This document shows positions 37,501 through 50,700 of a stretch of DNA of 64,000 nucleotides, piece by piece. The stretch spans positions 1,829,401 through 1,893,400 of the forward strand of contig OX359198.1 of the NCBI GenBank assembly GCA_947172415.1, written 5' to 3'. The notes beneath the pieces were generated by a model. The model made no database searches, was not told the DNA's origin, and was given only the letters and a program-made list of their open reading frames with translations. The stretch's first letter is position 1; each line of letters starts with the position of its first letter. The stretch is from Chondrosia reniformis. Lineage: Eukaryota > Porifera > Demospongiae > Chondrillida > Chondrillidae. The position numbers were made by a program, and so were the translations under genes.

Positions 37501-40500
37501 ATATAGAAGTCTGTCAGGATAAAGCCTTTTGGTCTAACAATGTCTCCAATAAAGCAGTCACAGCTGTTCATTTAGTAGAGCTCTTTAACTACCTTATTGA
37601 CAACATTTATGTATGTGTAGATGGTTCTGTATTTAAGCAATGTGTAGGTATCCCTATGGGTACTGACTGTGCCCCTGTAGTTGCTAATCTTTTTCTGTTT
37701 GCCTATGAGTATGAGTTCATGAAAGGACTACTTAAGGATAACATCACCCTAGCTATTAAATTTTCCAATACTTATAGGTATATTGATGACCTTTTATGTA
37801 TTAACAACAAGGATTTTGAACTGTCAATTAGTGATATTTACCCCAAAGAACTTATTCTTAAAAAGACAAATACCAGCCCTAGGAAATCCCCCTTTTTAGA
37901 CTTAGATATATATAACCATTACTAACAATCAATTTATCACTAAAGTATATGATAAGCGAGAGGACTTTAACTTTGATATAGTAAATTTCCCCCATTTAGA
38001 TAGTAATATTCCTAATACCCCAGCCTATGATGTCTTTATTTCACAACTAATTAGGTATTCCAGAATATGTAGTGACTTCTCCAGTTTTCAGTGTAAAAGT
38101 TTGCAGTTATGTAGTAGGCTTATTAAACAGGGTTACAAATATTTTAAGCTAAAATCAACCTTTAAAACCTTCCTATCCCGGCAGCCTCTAGTTAGAATCA
38201 AGTATAAGCAAAAAGTAGCTAGTATGCTTAAGGACTGTCTTGTTTTACCCCATATTGTGTTACCCCACCTCCAAAGAAATGTTACTACTAGAAGACCTAA
38301 GGGTAGACTTATGTAATATGTCCTACTTGTGTCTATAGTTATGCTGAGTCTGTTTTACCTATAAGCAAGATTACTAATAGATAAGTTAATTGGACCTACA
38401 TTCCTTTCATAAAATTAAATTTCATCATGTGTCTTAGTTAATACCTTATTTAACTTTTGGTGCCAAAATAGTGTATATAAGGCCCCTAGATTTAGCATAG
38501 AGAGCCAAGGATTCACAGAAGATCAAGATAAAGAAAAAGACAAAGACTCCCAGGATCACTGATGAAGGGTGGAATTCCCAGAAACGGCTGTCTGACCCAG
38601 TGGAGAAGAAGATGAAAGAAGGGAAAAGAAGGAAGAAAAGACTCCTGTATCTTCATCTAAAGCTCTCTTTAGGTTTAGTTCCCCTATAGGCTCTTTTTAC
38701 AGAATAGGCATATAGCATGTAGGAAAATGGTATATTAGATTTTTCATGGACATATATACAAACATACATACATATGACGACTCAAGCACCACGATTATTG
38801 CCTCGCCTTTCAGCTCAACAATAATACACAATTCCTTATAAGGAAATAACCAACCTTCCTTATAAGGCAATGACCAACTTTCCTTATAAGGAAATGACCA
38901 ACCTTCCAGTTCTTGTGTAAACTGAGGTATATCAGGTACCTCACACGAGTACATGTCTCCAGATGTTAGAGTGAGATCACCAGATCCTACACCATCAAAC
39001 ACACACTGGTAGCTCTCACCAGACAACAGAGGAGGGAGATTGGCCACTATGATCTCCTGTACAAGTAGACAATAGAAGGTAGAAGATACAGACATGTAAA
39101 TAGTGGATGAAAGTAATATAAGAGAGTAAAGAATAAGCAAAACATATACTAAACAAACAATATAGTAATGATATACGTACGTACGTATGTATATATATAT
39201 ATATATATATATATACTGCATTGAGACAATTATGTAGGAACATCAAATTTTAATTACATACATATTCTTATTAACTCACAATCACACTAGTCTCTCTTGG
39301 AAAAGCTTTCTCATTTCCTGAAATACTCACAGCTGATGATATAGTTACACTTAGACATTCACTGTTCTCCTTAACCCAACGAAGAGGAGAACTACTGTTG
39401 GGACATCTGGACACTCTGGAGCACTTGTTCTCAACTGTACACCATCCACACAGTCTACCTCCTCCCATCACACAGGAACTGCAGTCTGTAAAGTTTGAAC
39501 ACTCTTCTACTGGAACACGATACACCTACAATCATGGAGATGAGAGACAATGAAGTAGAAACACTCTCCTAACATGATGACACAGACACTCTCTCCTAAC
39601 ATGATGACACAGACACTCTCTTCTAACATGATCACACAAACACTCTCTCCTAACATGATGACACAGACACTCACTTCATCTTCAGTCAGTCCATACACAT
39701 AATTAGATCCTCTTGCATACTCTAATGTTACCACTGGTTTGGTAGACACTTTCCATGTTTGTTCTGACATTGATGTGTCTGATACAGGAGTAGTCAAGTT
39801 TGGAGTAGTGAACTACACAATGAAGTATTGTTATATACAATTGAGAACATACATTAATATTCTTTTTATATACCTTTCTAACTTCTCCCATTTCTGTTCC
39901 AATAAATATCACTATTACATCATCAACTATAAACACTTTTGTTGAAGATACTGTGATTCCGTTGACTTTAAATAGAGGAGTTTTCTCATGAACTGGTCCA
40001 GCTGTGGGATTAGCTTGATCTTCAGTAGATAACCTTTGTGGTCCGCTATAAACACCAAATGCACTCCTTTTCTCCAAGTCACAAAACTCCTGATAGTGAG
40101 CAAATAAGAATGGAAAGACTCCAGAAACTGCATATAGATACCATTTGTATACACTTTGCTGTTAATACACATGTAGTTGAGTAGTCCAATAATAATAAGA
40201 AACTGTATACAGTACATATCAACTTACAATTGATTCCCCTGATACACATTGTTGCAATTCTGAGGTCCAAATTGGACTTAGATCAATGTTGGTAGATGTA
40301 CAAGTTGTAAGGGTTACATTAGCAGCAGAATCAATTGCAGAAATGGGAAAACTACAAATGTTCGTGTCTTGTGTATCTGTTGAGAATACTGAAACCACAA
40401 GTGTTGGCTCATCTACTCCATCTTCAACGAGTAAGAAGTTAGCACTGATCAGTGCATTGTCAAAATCATCTAAAGTTATAGAACTAGGATGTTTTTGTTG

Positions 40501-41247
40501 CTGTCCACAAAACAATCTAATTTCATACCAGCTGTCCCATGCATATCCATCACACAATCGAACAATTCTGACAGCATCAGTGGCGACTCTATCACTTCCA
40601 ACTAAATATACAAAGTTACCGACTCTTGCTCCTCCTCTGTATGTTCTAGTGAAGCCAATTGATTTATCTATTTGAGGACTATCTAAACCTTGGCTTCTTG
40701 AATCACTTCCACCAGAAAATGGATATTCTCCGTGATACAATCTGTTAGCTCCACCACTCCCATCCGGTCCACTTGTAGCTACAAAGAACGTCTCTCCTCC
40801 TTCAACGAAACCTCTACTTACTGAATATGAGCTTGTCGTTGGCATAGTAACAAGACGTCCCCTTAGAGTAAGTGTAGCTCTACCTAAATAGCCACTCAGA
40901 CTGAAATTAGAACTGTTGTGTATCACACAATAGGCATTCCCTTTGATAGAAGGTGTCCGACAGACGACAAGACGATCTTCCTCGACTGATAATACCATTC
41001 CCCTTGGAGTCGCATCTGTGTCCGAAAAGTCCCTCATCACGGTTGATAAATCTTCTGATAACATGTAGACAGCTCCTCCCGACTTTTCATCTAAAACGAA
41101 CACTGTCCCAGATTCAGCTACCACTAGTTTGCTGAGACTACCTGAAGGAAGACCTCCTCCAGAGCTAAGTTGAGCACTTGAGAACTGAGCAAAAGCTATA
41201 ATAATCCAGACAAAAAGTAACCTGCAATTGGAATTATAAGTACTCAT
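28552..41247 (-). CDS. Plexin-like receptor A with tyrosine-repeat tail, 17 exons
   Basis: Exons, 5' to 3': 40228-41247, 39874-40089, 39675-39812, 39280-39525, 38903-39056, 35687-35789, 35477-35573, 35271-35399, 34860-35082, 34514-34695, 33214-33611, 32813-32998, 32591-32687, 32290-32508, 31655-31804, 30998-31283 and 28552-30119. They total 5412 bp, that is 1803 residues plus stop. Layout: signal peptide (LLFVWIIIAFAQFSSA), sema domain to about residue 460, PSI 1 (CSNFTDCSSC), IPT, PSI 2 (CTSCTGRFTCTWC), IPT, PSI 3 (CSSCLSVDSDFNCGYC), several IPT (YTPKSGPLEGGTLLTITG), one membrane helix near 1205-1235 (IIIIVPVVVGGFLILLAIL) and a charged juxtamembrane coiled coil. This is the plexin ectodomain order, but no RasGAP follows. 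The last exon instead encodes 522 residues with IYEKM and EYMSM (YxxM), KYMN and EYVN (YxN) and 43 tandem units. Intron 5 holds a Penelope-family insertion and intron 10 a LINE fragment. Receptor tyrosine signalling is inferred. Confidence 0.92.
28732..29892 (-). repeat. 43 x 27-bp coding repeat, DTEYVIDSL units
   Basis: Exactly 43 units of 27 bp in the last exon of gene A encode nine-residue units. Thirty have tyrosine in EYVID/KYVID context, nine in EYVND, and four have asparagine in place of tyrosine (ENVLD or KNVLD; units 10, 20, 28 and 33). Unit ends vary between DSL, DSQ, DPQ and DSP. The ENVLDPQ unit recurring ten units apart shows block duplication of about 270 bp. Gene B has two equivalent units and the 54348 remnant has one. 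The antisense strand is also open through the array, a result of the repeat. Confidence 0.97.
33637..34430 (-). pseudogene. 5'-truncated non-LTR retrotransposon (LINE) in intron 10 of gene A
   Basis: 34006-34401 encodes the end of a non-LTR reverse-transcriptase ORF. A C-terminal zinc-knuckle-like pattern, CLCQHCESQEVEDSNHFILRC, is followed by a charged helix to the stop. A ~370-bp 3' untranslated tail ends in an ATAATAATAAT-rich stretch near 33637-33655. Gene B has only a 123-bp intron here (46712-46834), so the insertion is specific to A, whose intron 10 is 902 bp. The catalytic RT region is missing. The clade was not determined. Confidence 0.75.
36330..38690 (+). mobile_element. Decayed Penelope-family RT element in intron 5 of gene A
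   Basis: Broken open frames at 36536-36730, 36742-37428, 37425-37925 and 38101-38316 belong to one RT. PADKASNN is followed by FYWMPKLHKNPYSYRF, then SFDF; after a frameshift come GIPMGTDCAPVVANLF and RYIDD (the catalytic YxDD box), then KSPFLDLDI. Stops and shifts near 36730, 37420 and 37925 disable it. MPKLHK and RYIDD place it with Penelope-like RTs; no GIY-YIG domain is seen. The 3' end (38500-38690) contains a hammerhead-like motif. Gene B's intron 5 is only about 110 bp, so the element arrived after the A/B duplication, or B lost it. The exact ends were not fixed. Confidence 0.8.
38553..38598 (+). ncRNA. Hammerhead-like ribozyme, second PLE family
   Basis: Core CTGATGA at 38559-38565 and GAAAC at 38581-38585 enclose a GGG/CCC stem II. 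GGATCA before the core and TGACCC after it pair at 5 of 6 positions as stem I. A short stem III (AC..GU) would place cleavage after C38592. Penelope-like elements are known to carry type I hammerheads with very short stem III. Copies at 53112-53158 and 60414-60460 keep the core. Confidence 0.6.
38833..38902 (-). repeat. 24-bp minisatellite at the exon 5 donor of gene A
   Basis: About three units of 24 bp, each starting with GTTGGT and then CATTTCCTTATAAGGAA or a variant on the gene strand. The first GTTGGT is the exon 5 donor itself. Gene B has a single unit at the same place (about 48166-48189). Confidence 0.8.
39547..39674 (-). repeat. 27-bp minisatellite filling intron 3 of gene A
   Basis: About 4.5 units of 27 bp start exactly at the exon 3 donor: the first unit begins GTGAGTGTCTGTGTCATCAT, later units GAGAGTGTCTGTGTCATCAT. 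Because GT has become GA, later units are not donors. The array makes up most of the 149-bp intron. Confidence 0.85.
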
Positions 41248-41785
41248 TTTGTCCGACCTATTAAATCAAACCCATATAGCCTGAATTTCGCGATTTAATC
41301 TGCGGTCTCGCAGATAACTGCCAATTATTGCTAATATATGGACGTCGGCGGAGCTAAAGGGCACGTTCGAATTTCGTGAAACGAGTCGCGATCGACGTCA
41401 TGGCTTGCGAAGTATCTGAAGAGAAAAAGTGTAGGACGTGTACATTATAACGGATCGACAACGATACACATGTACACTGATAGTCATGCCATAGTTAATC
41501 TAGCATGCTGCCGCGACCTTCCTCACTTCTTTGTGTGGAGTAAGGTTGACTACACCTATAACCAGATTAACACGCGGACACGTTCACATAAAAAAAAACT
41601 AATTTAAAGTTACGGCTTGCTGCTTTGATATATGTGTTATAAAGATGCACTTTCAGACTGTATATATTAAGGAGTGAGATGATTGTTTGAGAGGTCAGAA
41701 TATAGAATATATCTACTGAAGCTAGCTCATACAAAAGAGATATTACAGTATAAATTCACACAAAATTAGTTAATAATATGTCTTC
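41248..41785. promoter_or_regulatory. Short intergenic region between receptor genes B and A
   Basis: This 538-bp gap separates the start of gene A from the stop of gene B. It must hold the 3' end of B and the promoter of A, since both are on the minus strand. 41340-41410 is richer in CG than the surroundings and contains a GACGTC palindrome twice, including CGACGTCATG, which resembles a CRE half-site. No further element can be assigned by eye. Confidence 0.35.
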
Positions 41786-44700
41786 TCAGTCCATTGACAT
41801 GTATTCTTCCTCTACTGGAGGAGTTATGGAGCTTGCTGTGTCCTTAAGAGGATTAGTACAGTTCTCACTTGTGTTAACATACTCTTTTTCTGTTTGGTCT
41901 TCAAAGGCAGCATTCCGGGTAAGTGTTGCATCTTGTACATTCATGTACTTTACTTCAGCTTGCTCAGATTCAATGACATATTCGGTGTCTAGGGAGTCAA
42001 TGACATTTTTGGTGTCTGTGCCTCCTATAGCAGTGGAGGTCATATCTTGTTTCTCATTTTGATTGTATCCAACTTCACCTTCCAACACATTAGAGGTGTA
42101 ACCAGGAGTTTTGGACCATTCAACTCCATCTTTGTCATAGAATGATATTTCAGGTGGATCCTCACATTCATCATACTCTTCGTCAACCATTTTCTCATAA
42201 ATGTTACCTTTCCTCGGTCCTTCTTCTTTCTGTACAACATCTACAAGAATAACAGAATGTATACATTGCAACACAATTCAATAGCAATCCTGTGTATATA
42301 AAGCATATATATTCAGTATAAAGTATACAGTACATACATATATGTACAGAATATATATAGAGCATTTTATTTACAGTGGAACCTGCCCAATATGGTCACC
42401 TATTGTATGGGACCTAGTTGGCCATTGCTGTACATGAGTGGTGACCATATTTTGATGTGATTGAAAAACATATATCTGCATATTAAATAATTTTTGGGAC
42501 TTAATGGAAGTACTAGCACTTTAAGCAAGTGACTGCCTAAGATAGGTAACCTTTCCGACAGGTTATAAATATAATATGCACATACGTAACTATATATATA
42601 AATGACAGCTAACTAGCTACATATATAACACTATATACTATATGTATATAAACATATATTACGTGTATACTTTCAAAAGACAACTGTTTCACCCTCCTTA
42701 GGGATTATCAGTGTGGTATATTTAGGTGGTGAGTTTAAATGACTGGCAGCAACTTATCAATCTGGGGTCCATCACAATTAAATGAAACACATTTGTAATA
42801 AATGAAATAAACGAAAGAGGAGGTTATAAACGTATATATATATAGTTTAAATGCTCACAATGAACAATTGCACAAAATCAGTGTAATTTAAAGGTACCCG
42901 GTAGTGATGAAATGTGAAAATTCATTCTAGAATCATTCAATGTAATCTCCATAGAGGTGGTATTAATGGCTGACATCCTATTTTGGAGGTGAGTGATTGG
43001 GATTGTTGCCGTACAGTGTATGGACAAACGTTTCATTGGCCATCATTGAGAGGTCACTAGCTATAGTACTGAATTCACAGAAATAGGTTTTGAAATTTCT
43101 GCTATATATGCCCATTAATAGAGGGTTCATTGAATACTGGTAATATAATTATAACTAATGATAGTATTATAACATATAGAAATTTATACATATTATATAC
43201 AAACTACTGTCTTCATAAACTCTATAAAACTCACAAACATTAATTAATGATTATCAGGAACTAACAAGTAGAATATATATATACTAGCACTATATATAGC
43301 TACATGCAGGCAGGGATGTACACACATGTACAATACTTGTGAAATAGCTTACCCTGTATTTGAACATGCAGTACTTGCATTTGAGTGACGACATTCTCCA
43401 CTTGTTGGTGAAGATCTTCCTTCTCCTTCTCATGAGACATCTTATCTTTCAATCTCTCCAATTCCACCCTTTTAGATTTCCTCCTCACATACCAACACAC
43501 ACAGCAGATAATAACAGTTATCAATATGGCTACCAGTATCAGAAATCCACCAACCACTACTGGAACTATAATTACAATTAGATTAAGGGAGATATTAATA
43601 TCACCAATCACTACAGGAACACTATCTCCAATTTGGACCTGCAAAGGATGAGATATAATAAGTGAGTGCATACATATTTAGGAGATGGGTCTGTACTGTA
43701 AATTATCAACATCTTTAGAACAAGCCATGCACATATATACACATGTCTATTCTATATATTATCACAAACCCTCATGTACGTATATATATGCCTATATTAT
43801 TATTAACTTCAATGTGTAATAATATATATAGACTAATATACCTTATCAGTATAAAACATGCATATATAATAATAAGATATACTTCCTCAGCAGGCTGCAG
43901 ACTGTTCATGTAACATATATACAGGTGAATATCACAGTAACTGAGTATATGTATACAAAGATTATTTGGAGCAGTCAAAAATCTTATTACTAAGTAATTA
44001 CCATAACTGCAGTAGTAGAACCAGCCTGATTGTTAAGACTGTCTGGAGGAGTACAGAATATTCTTGTATCTGTTATACTCAAATCTGTACAAGGTTGTCC
44101 ATTGACAGTGATGTTGTAATCTTCTTGCAAAACATTAAGAAAGTTTTCACCCTGAAATGAATGAAAACAATGTATAGCATATAATGTTTAGCCTGTGAAC
44201 ACATAGCCCGGCATATATAATTTACTTAATTAATCTATTGTGCAATTAAATTGTCCCTACCCTTCCATCATTTTGGGCACTTATTAATATTTAAGCAAAA
44301 TGAACTAAGCTTTACACAACAGCTTGAAAATCATTACAGTATTTATCATTTAGGTAGATTACATATTGATATCTGAAGTTATAATCAATCCAAAAGTAAT
44401 CAGTGGAGAACTTCATGAACAAGAAATAAAGAAAAGTAACATAAATAATGGGAATGTACAACAGGACAGCTGATTTTGACCACCATGCAGTGCTCTACCA
44501 TTGAGTTACAATGACCACATGCAGTGCTCTACCATTGCGTTACAATGACCACATGCAGTAATGTTCGATTTGTTTATTGAGAGTAAAGCATATGCATGGA
44601 ATAACACAATGAATGATTCAATTAATTTACAGAATACCCTCTACGCAGTAATGAGCCTCTACAGTACCATGTTCTATTTATGTATTCCAATTAATTGAGT

Positions 44701-47700
44701 ATTACAAACAAATTAATTGTTATTTTTTCTTAGTGGAGATCCATTTTAATTAAAGTCAGTTTATTTGAATATCCATGCACATACATACGTATACAATGTA
44801 GTTTATACGCATTCATTGGTAATATACTAATTCTGTATTATATATAATAAACATACACCTACTTTGCTAATATAAATCAATAATATATGTACACATACTT
44901 CAATAACAATTTGTTCTCCACTTCCCACAACATAGTCAATTGATACTGGATTGAACACCGGATCAGCTACAGCTTGTAATGACTCAGTGTCCTGTAAGTT
45001 TAACAATGTCTCTCCATCAAGTCTGAGACTGTAATTGAACCGATCTCCAACATTGACGCCAGTGAAGATTGGCACGCGACAAGCAACAACACTAGATGAT
45101 CTTACAGTGCAGTTCTATATACGTATGTGAAGAAAAATAAAAACTTGCGTAAAGACATATACATACGACATATAACCAAACAAACACTTACAACAACAAT
45201 GCTGAAGTTAGAACCAGTTTGTAGAGAAAGTTGTGGTAATAAAGCAGCATCAAGATTATTACCATTCAATATGACAGTCACTCCACCACTAAATAAGAAA
45301 GAGATGTAATTAATTAATTACCGAAATAAATAGAGAAATGTAAATACTGATTTCAAATTTATATATGCCTACATAAATTTAAATATCCAAGTATTTGACT
45401 AGTATGTACTTATGACTAGCATGATAATACAAACATCTGCTCACAATGTATACAAACATTTTAACTACAATCTTTCTGTATATTCACTTCCCTTACTAAC
45501 GCTTACAACGTACACACTTACTAAATATATTTATATACTTACCGAGAACATGCTCCCGTTGTATAGAAATATGTGGTTATTAAGTTTAAGTTACTCTTTG
45601 TGTTTATGTTTCGAAGGCAATTTGTGCATGAAAAGTCAGGGAAGGAGAAAACTTCAACTTTTGAGCTTATAAGGATGAAATTGATGTCAATGTTAGGATC
45701 ATTCTAGTATATAAAAACACTTATGCTGCAATGAGTCATAAAATGTATATATAATTGTAAGACTTTTAATTACTGTTTTGTTTCCCTTATTGCACAACAT
45801 GTAAGTACAAAGTAAGATAGGTAACATTTAATTGCACAATAATTCACACACACTGAAGCTAACCTCTTAATGATCCTCCCATCAGCACTGTTGTCAGGAT
45901 CAAACAGTGAAGTGACCCTTGGTACTACATAGCTAAATTTCACATTGCTACCTCCAGTGTATATATTCCCATCAATATTCATATTGACATTACCTTCTCT
46001 TTCAGTGGAAGGTATTGTGGTACATGAGACATGTGTTGTGTTGATCAAACTGATTGAGAGGAAACAGAGAAATAATATAGAATATGCAACTACTTATGCA
46101 ATTAACAAATAATTACACTAAAGTTTAAATTTAAGTTAAAGTTAGTTAAGGGTTAAAATACGTTACTAGAGGGTTAAATAATTACATACAAGTAAATATG
46201 GAACAGAAAGATTTGTCTTTTTAGTAACAGGGACTGTACATATAAGTACATGTACTGTATATGTATGTATCAATACAAATCTTTTTAAAAATGCTCTGAA
46301 AATAGAAACTCACTTCAAACTAATACAAATTTGTCCAACAATAGATGCTATAGTTCTCTCCATATTTCCAATATTTAAATTGGATCCAGAAATGTAAACT
46401 ACAGTAGATCCAGCTGTTGGACCTCGCACTGGGTAAATCCCTCCAATTACTGGAGATGCATATATAAAGCTGCCAATCTCCGTATTAGACCCAGCTAGTA
46501 ATCTGATTATCATTATTGTTGTCGGACCAATGGAAGTACCTGGAGGAACTCTACAGATAAACTTTTTTCCAGAAATACTGTTTGCTCGATCAATTGTACA
46601 GATATTTTGACCAATTTTAATGATAACTCCTTCTCCATCAAGTACTCCAAGATTAGTACCAGTGATAGTTACGAGAGTACCTCCTTCAAGAGGACCTGAC
46701 TCTGGAGTGTACTATTGAAAGGGTAATATGTAAGAGATTTGAAATGCTATAGTAAAATGATACTATATATATATCTCATTCAAAACTACATGAATGTACA
46801 ATCACAGATATATGTATGTATATAAAAGACTTACACTGTCAACCTCTGGTTCTCTACAAAGTGTAAAGTTTGGAGGTACCACAAATGTTCCACTACCACA
46901 CTGTCCTCTTAAGACACAGTCGGAGAGGTCATTGCAGTATCCACAATTGAAATCTAAACCAACTGAGAGACAACTGGAACATCCAATTCCAAGTCTACTG
47001 CAATCGTAGAGTACAACTACAAGACAAATCAGTTGAAACTGAAGATATTGACTAACAATAAGTGATACAGGATTATTGTAGAAACTGTATAATATGTGAT
47101 ACAAAATGATTTAACAAAGTTTCCATGGTGAATTTTCATAAAATAGACATACATTGGTCTAACAATTTACCAGTTAATGTTCCTTGAGGTTGGTCAATGA
47201 TAAAACTCTCACTTCCATTTGTCCACACTAGGTCGATACTCACTTCCACTTGAGATTCTCCTTGAAGAAGAAGATCAATTGGACTGTTTATCTGACAAGC
47301 TACAGACTGACTGCTGTTAGTAGCAGTAAGTGTAACTGGAGGAGAATCAGCTCTTTGGATCACACATTCATATGAGTAGCCAGAAATCTATACAAACATA
47401 TTGTACATATTTTGTAGTAGAGGAATTAGACATTGTAAAAGAGTGTGAACTATTCTTGTCTTTGTATATACAAGGATATATGTGTATAGATGTATTATCT
47501 TATTCTCTAATCACAAGACCCTAATTCAAAACAGTATATATAAACTTTATACTGTCTACTCACTGGTGCCACTAGACTGTTTGCAGTTAGTCCTAAAGTG
47601 ACATCTGGATTAGTCAGTCCTTCGTGAAGGTAGTACCTTCCATCCTCACTCATGTCATTTGGAAGGAACCTTGGACACATGTCAGGATCAACCTGTTATG

Positions 47701-50700
47701 GACACAAACACAATTATCAACACAAGATGAGGTTCAAAGATGCACAAGTAAGGTTACTTTAGCACTCATGTTAGATGTCATTCCAGTACAAGTGTCACCA
47801 TTTGTTCTACATTCAGTATCCACTCCACACCACGTACAAGTGAATCTACCAGTACACGATGTACAGCTGAAGAAAGAAGATACAAAATAATTGTATGACA
47901 CACTCACCACAAACAAGTGATAACTTAGTGCGCTACTAAGCACATATAAGACATGAAGAAGGCATACATAACTCACTTCACGTGTATTGAACAGTCATAG
48001 AATATAACTCCATCCTGTACTAGTCCAAAGTCAATACCAGAGACAGAAGACTTCAAAGTAAAGTTGACTGTCATTGAATCTAAGTATAATATTTAGTGTT
48101 TCCACACCTTAAAATATATAAGGCCCATCAAATGTATACCATTATTCATAGTCTAAACCTCTCACATTCCTTATAAAGAAATGACCAACCTTCCATTCCT
48201 TGTGAAAACTGAGGTATATTGGGTACTTCACACGAGTACATGTCTCCAGATATTAGAGTGAGATCACCAGATCCTACACTATCAAACACACACTGGTAGC
48301 TCTCCCCAGACAACAGAGGAGGGAGATTGGCCACTATCACATCCTGTATGTATAGGTATAATATAAGGTAAAAGATACATATTAATAGAAGATGAAAGTA
48401 ATATATATTAAGAGAGAGAATGGAAGAGAGAGGAGAAAGGAGGAGCTAAATATATAATAAATAATATATACGTATATGCATGTATATTTATAATATTGAG
48501 GCAATTATATTGGAATTTCTTCATATATGGAAGGAACATCAACTTTGAATTATATATGCATACATCTTCCTATTAACTCACAATCACACTAGTCTCTCTT
48601 GGATGAGCTTTTTCATTTCCTGAAATACTCACAGCTGATGATATAGTCACACTTAGACATTCACTGTTCTCCTTAACCCAACGAAGAGGAGAACTACTGT
48701 TGGAACATCTGGACACTCTGGAGCACTTGTTCTCAACTGTACACCAACCACACAGTCTACCTCCTCCCATCACACAGGAACTGCAGTCTGTAAAGTTGGA
48801 ACACTCTTCTACTGGAACACGATACACCTATAATCATGGAGAGGAGAGAAAATGATGTAGATACTCTCTCCTAACATGATGACACAGACACACTCTCCTA
48901 ACATGATGACACAGACACTCTCTCCTAACATGATGATACAGACACTCTCTCCTTACATGATGACACAGACACTCTCTCCTAGCATGATGACACAGACACT
49001 CTCTCCTAACATGATGACAGAGACACTCACTTCATCTTCAGTCAGTCCATACACATAATCAGATCCTCTTGCATACTCCAATGCTACTACTGGTTTGGTA
49101 GACACTTTCCATGTTTGTTCTGGCATTGATGTGTCTGATACAGGAGTAGTCAAATTTGAAGTAGTGAACTAAATGAGTGAAAAATACAATTGAATATATT
49201 GAAATTGTAAAGTAAACATTCTTTTTACCTTTCTAACTTCTCCCATTTCTGTTCCAATAAATATCACTGTTACATCATCAACTATAAACACTTTTGTTGA
49301 AGACACTGTCACTCCACTGACTTGGAATAGAGCAGTTTCCTCATGGACTGGTCCAGCTGTGGGATTAGATTGATCTTCAGTAGACAACCTTTGTGGTCCA
49401 CGAGTACCAAATGGACTACTTTTCTCCAAGTCACAAAATTCCTTAGTGAAATCAAAAATACATCAAAGTATGTGGAACTGCAACACAAAGTATTGACTAT
49501 ATGTTTACACTTTGCAGTCAAGAATGCAGTGGAATGTATACATACTACAAGTAAATAAAAAAAAACATTTACAAAAATGATGTTGGAAGTAGGAATAGCA
49601 GTGTTCACTAATACATCTGCAAAAAGTATCGAAACAAGACACTGATTATATGATAAGGCTAATCATACAGAAGTTGCATATATATATACTGAAATTTAAG
49701 TAACTTAACCATACACTTCTGTGTTTGGGCGAACCATTCCTACTTGAGGTTACTCAACAACATTGCTATTTCCTACTTCCAACATCATATTTGTAAATGT
49801 TTTTTATTTACTTGTATTACCCCTTTTTTCTTCTTAATATTACTTGTTTTAAATTGATTTGAAAATGTTCTTGGCGAAAATCTCGAAATAACGTCTCAGA
49901 CAAGAGAAATGTGCCAAAAACCATGATCTCTTATCTAAAAATGGCGGCCGAGAAGACGACACATTTTCGCTTTTCATAATTAACCTGTTTCCTGTAGAGC
50001 GCATTCGGACTTAGGGCTGTCTATTCCCTAGTTCGGAAACATTTATAACGATTTATAACTTGTACGTGCCCGCATAAGTTCGCATATTAGCGCTAGTCCA
50101 TTTGACAAAAGAAGAAGAAAAAGTGAATTTCGGGAATGGGCCTATTCTCCTGGTTAACCGTTAACGCTGTAGAGCGTCGAAAGACGTTTTGGCATTTTGA
50201 AAAGAGTGCATGAATGGCTGCGAATATATAACCGCTTCGTTGGCGATTTATAAGGTGTTAATCAGTAATACATTAGATAGGGCGGCCATCCTTTTTTTTC
50301 GGCCATTCCTACTTAGAGAGTACCGTACTCTCTGATAAATGGGTTTCCTGCACATTGACGTAATCCTGAGATCCAAATATATAGGACTAAAAAAGTATCT
50401 AAGACTGTAACTTGCACTGTACGTATACATATATACATGTCAACTTACTATTGACTCTCCTGATACACATTGTCGCAATTCTAAAGTCCATATAGGACTT
50501 AAATCAATGTTGGTAGATGTACAAGTTGTAAATGTTACATTAGCAGCAGAATCAATTGCAGAAATGGGAAAACTACAAATGTTAGTGTCTCCTGTATCTG
50601 AGGCAAGTACAGACATTACAAGTGTTGGCTCATCTATTCCATCTTCAACAAGTAAGAAGTTTGCACTGATAAATGCATTGTCAAAATCATCTAAAACAGA

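Noticed and set aside
28552-41247. MET-like receptor kinase or canonical plexin
   Set aside because: The tail exon ends with a stop after the tyrosine motifs and contains neither kinase nor RasGAP motifs; no such exon is found between this gene and CLN3.
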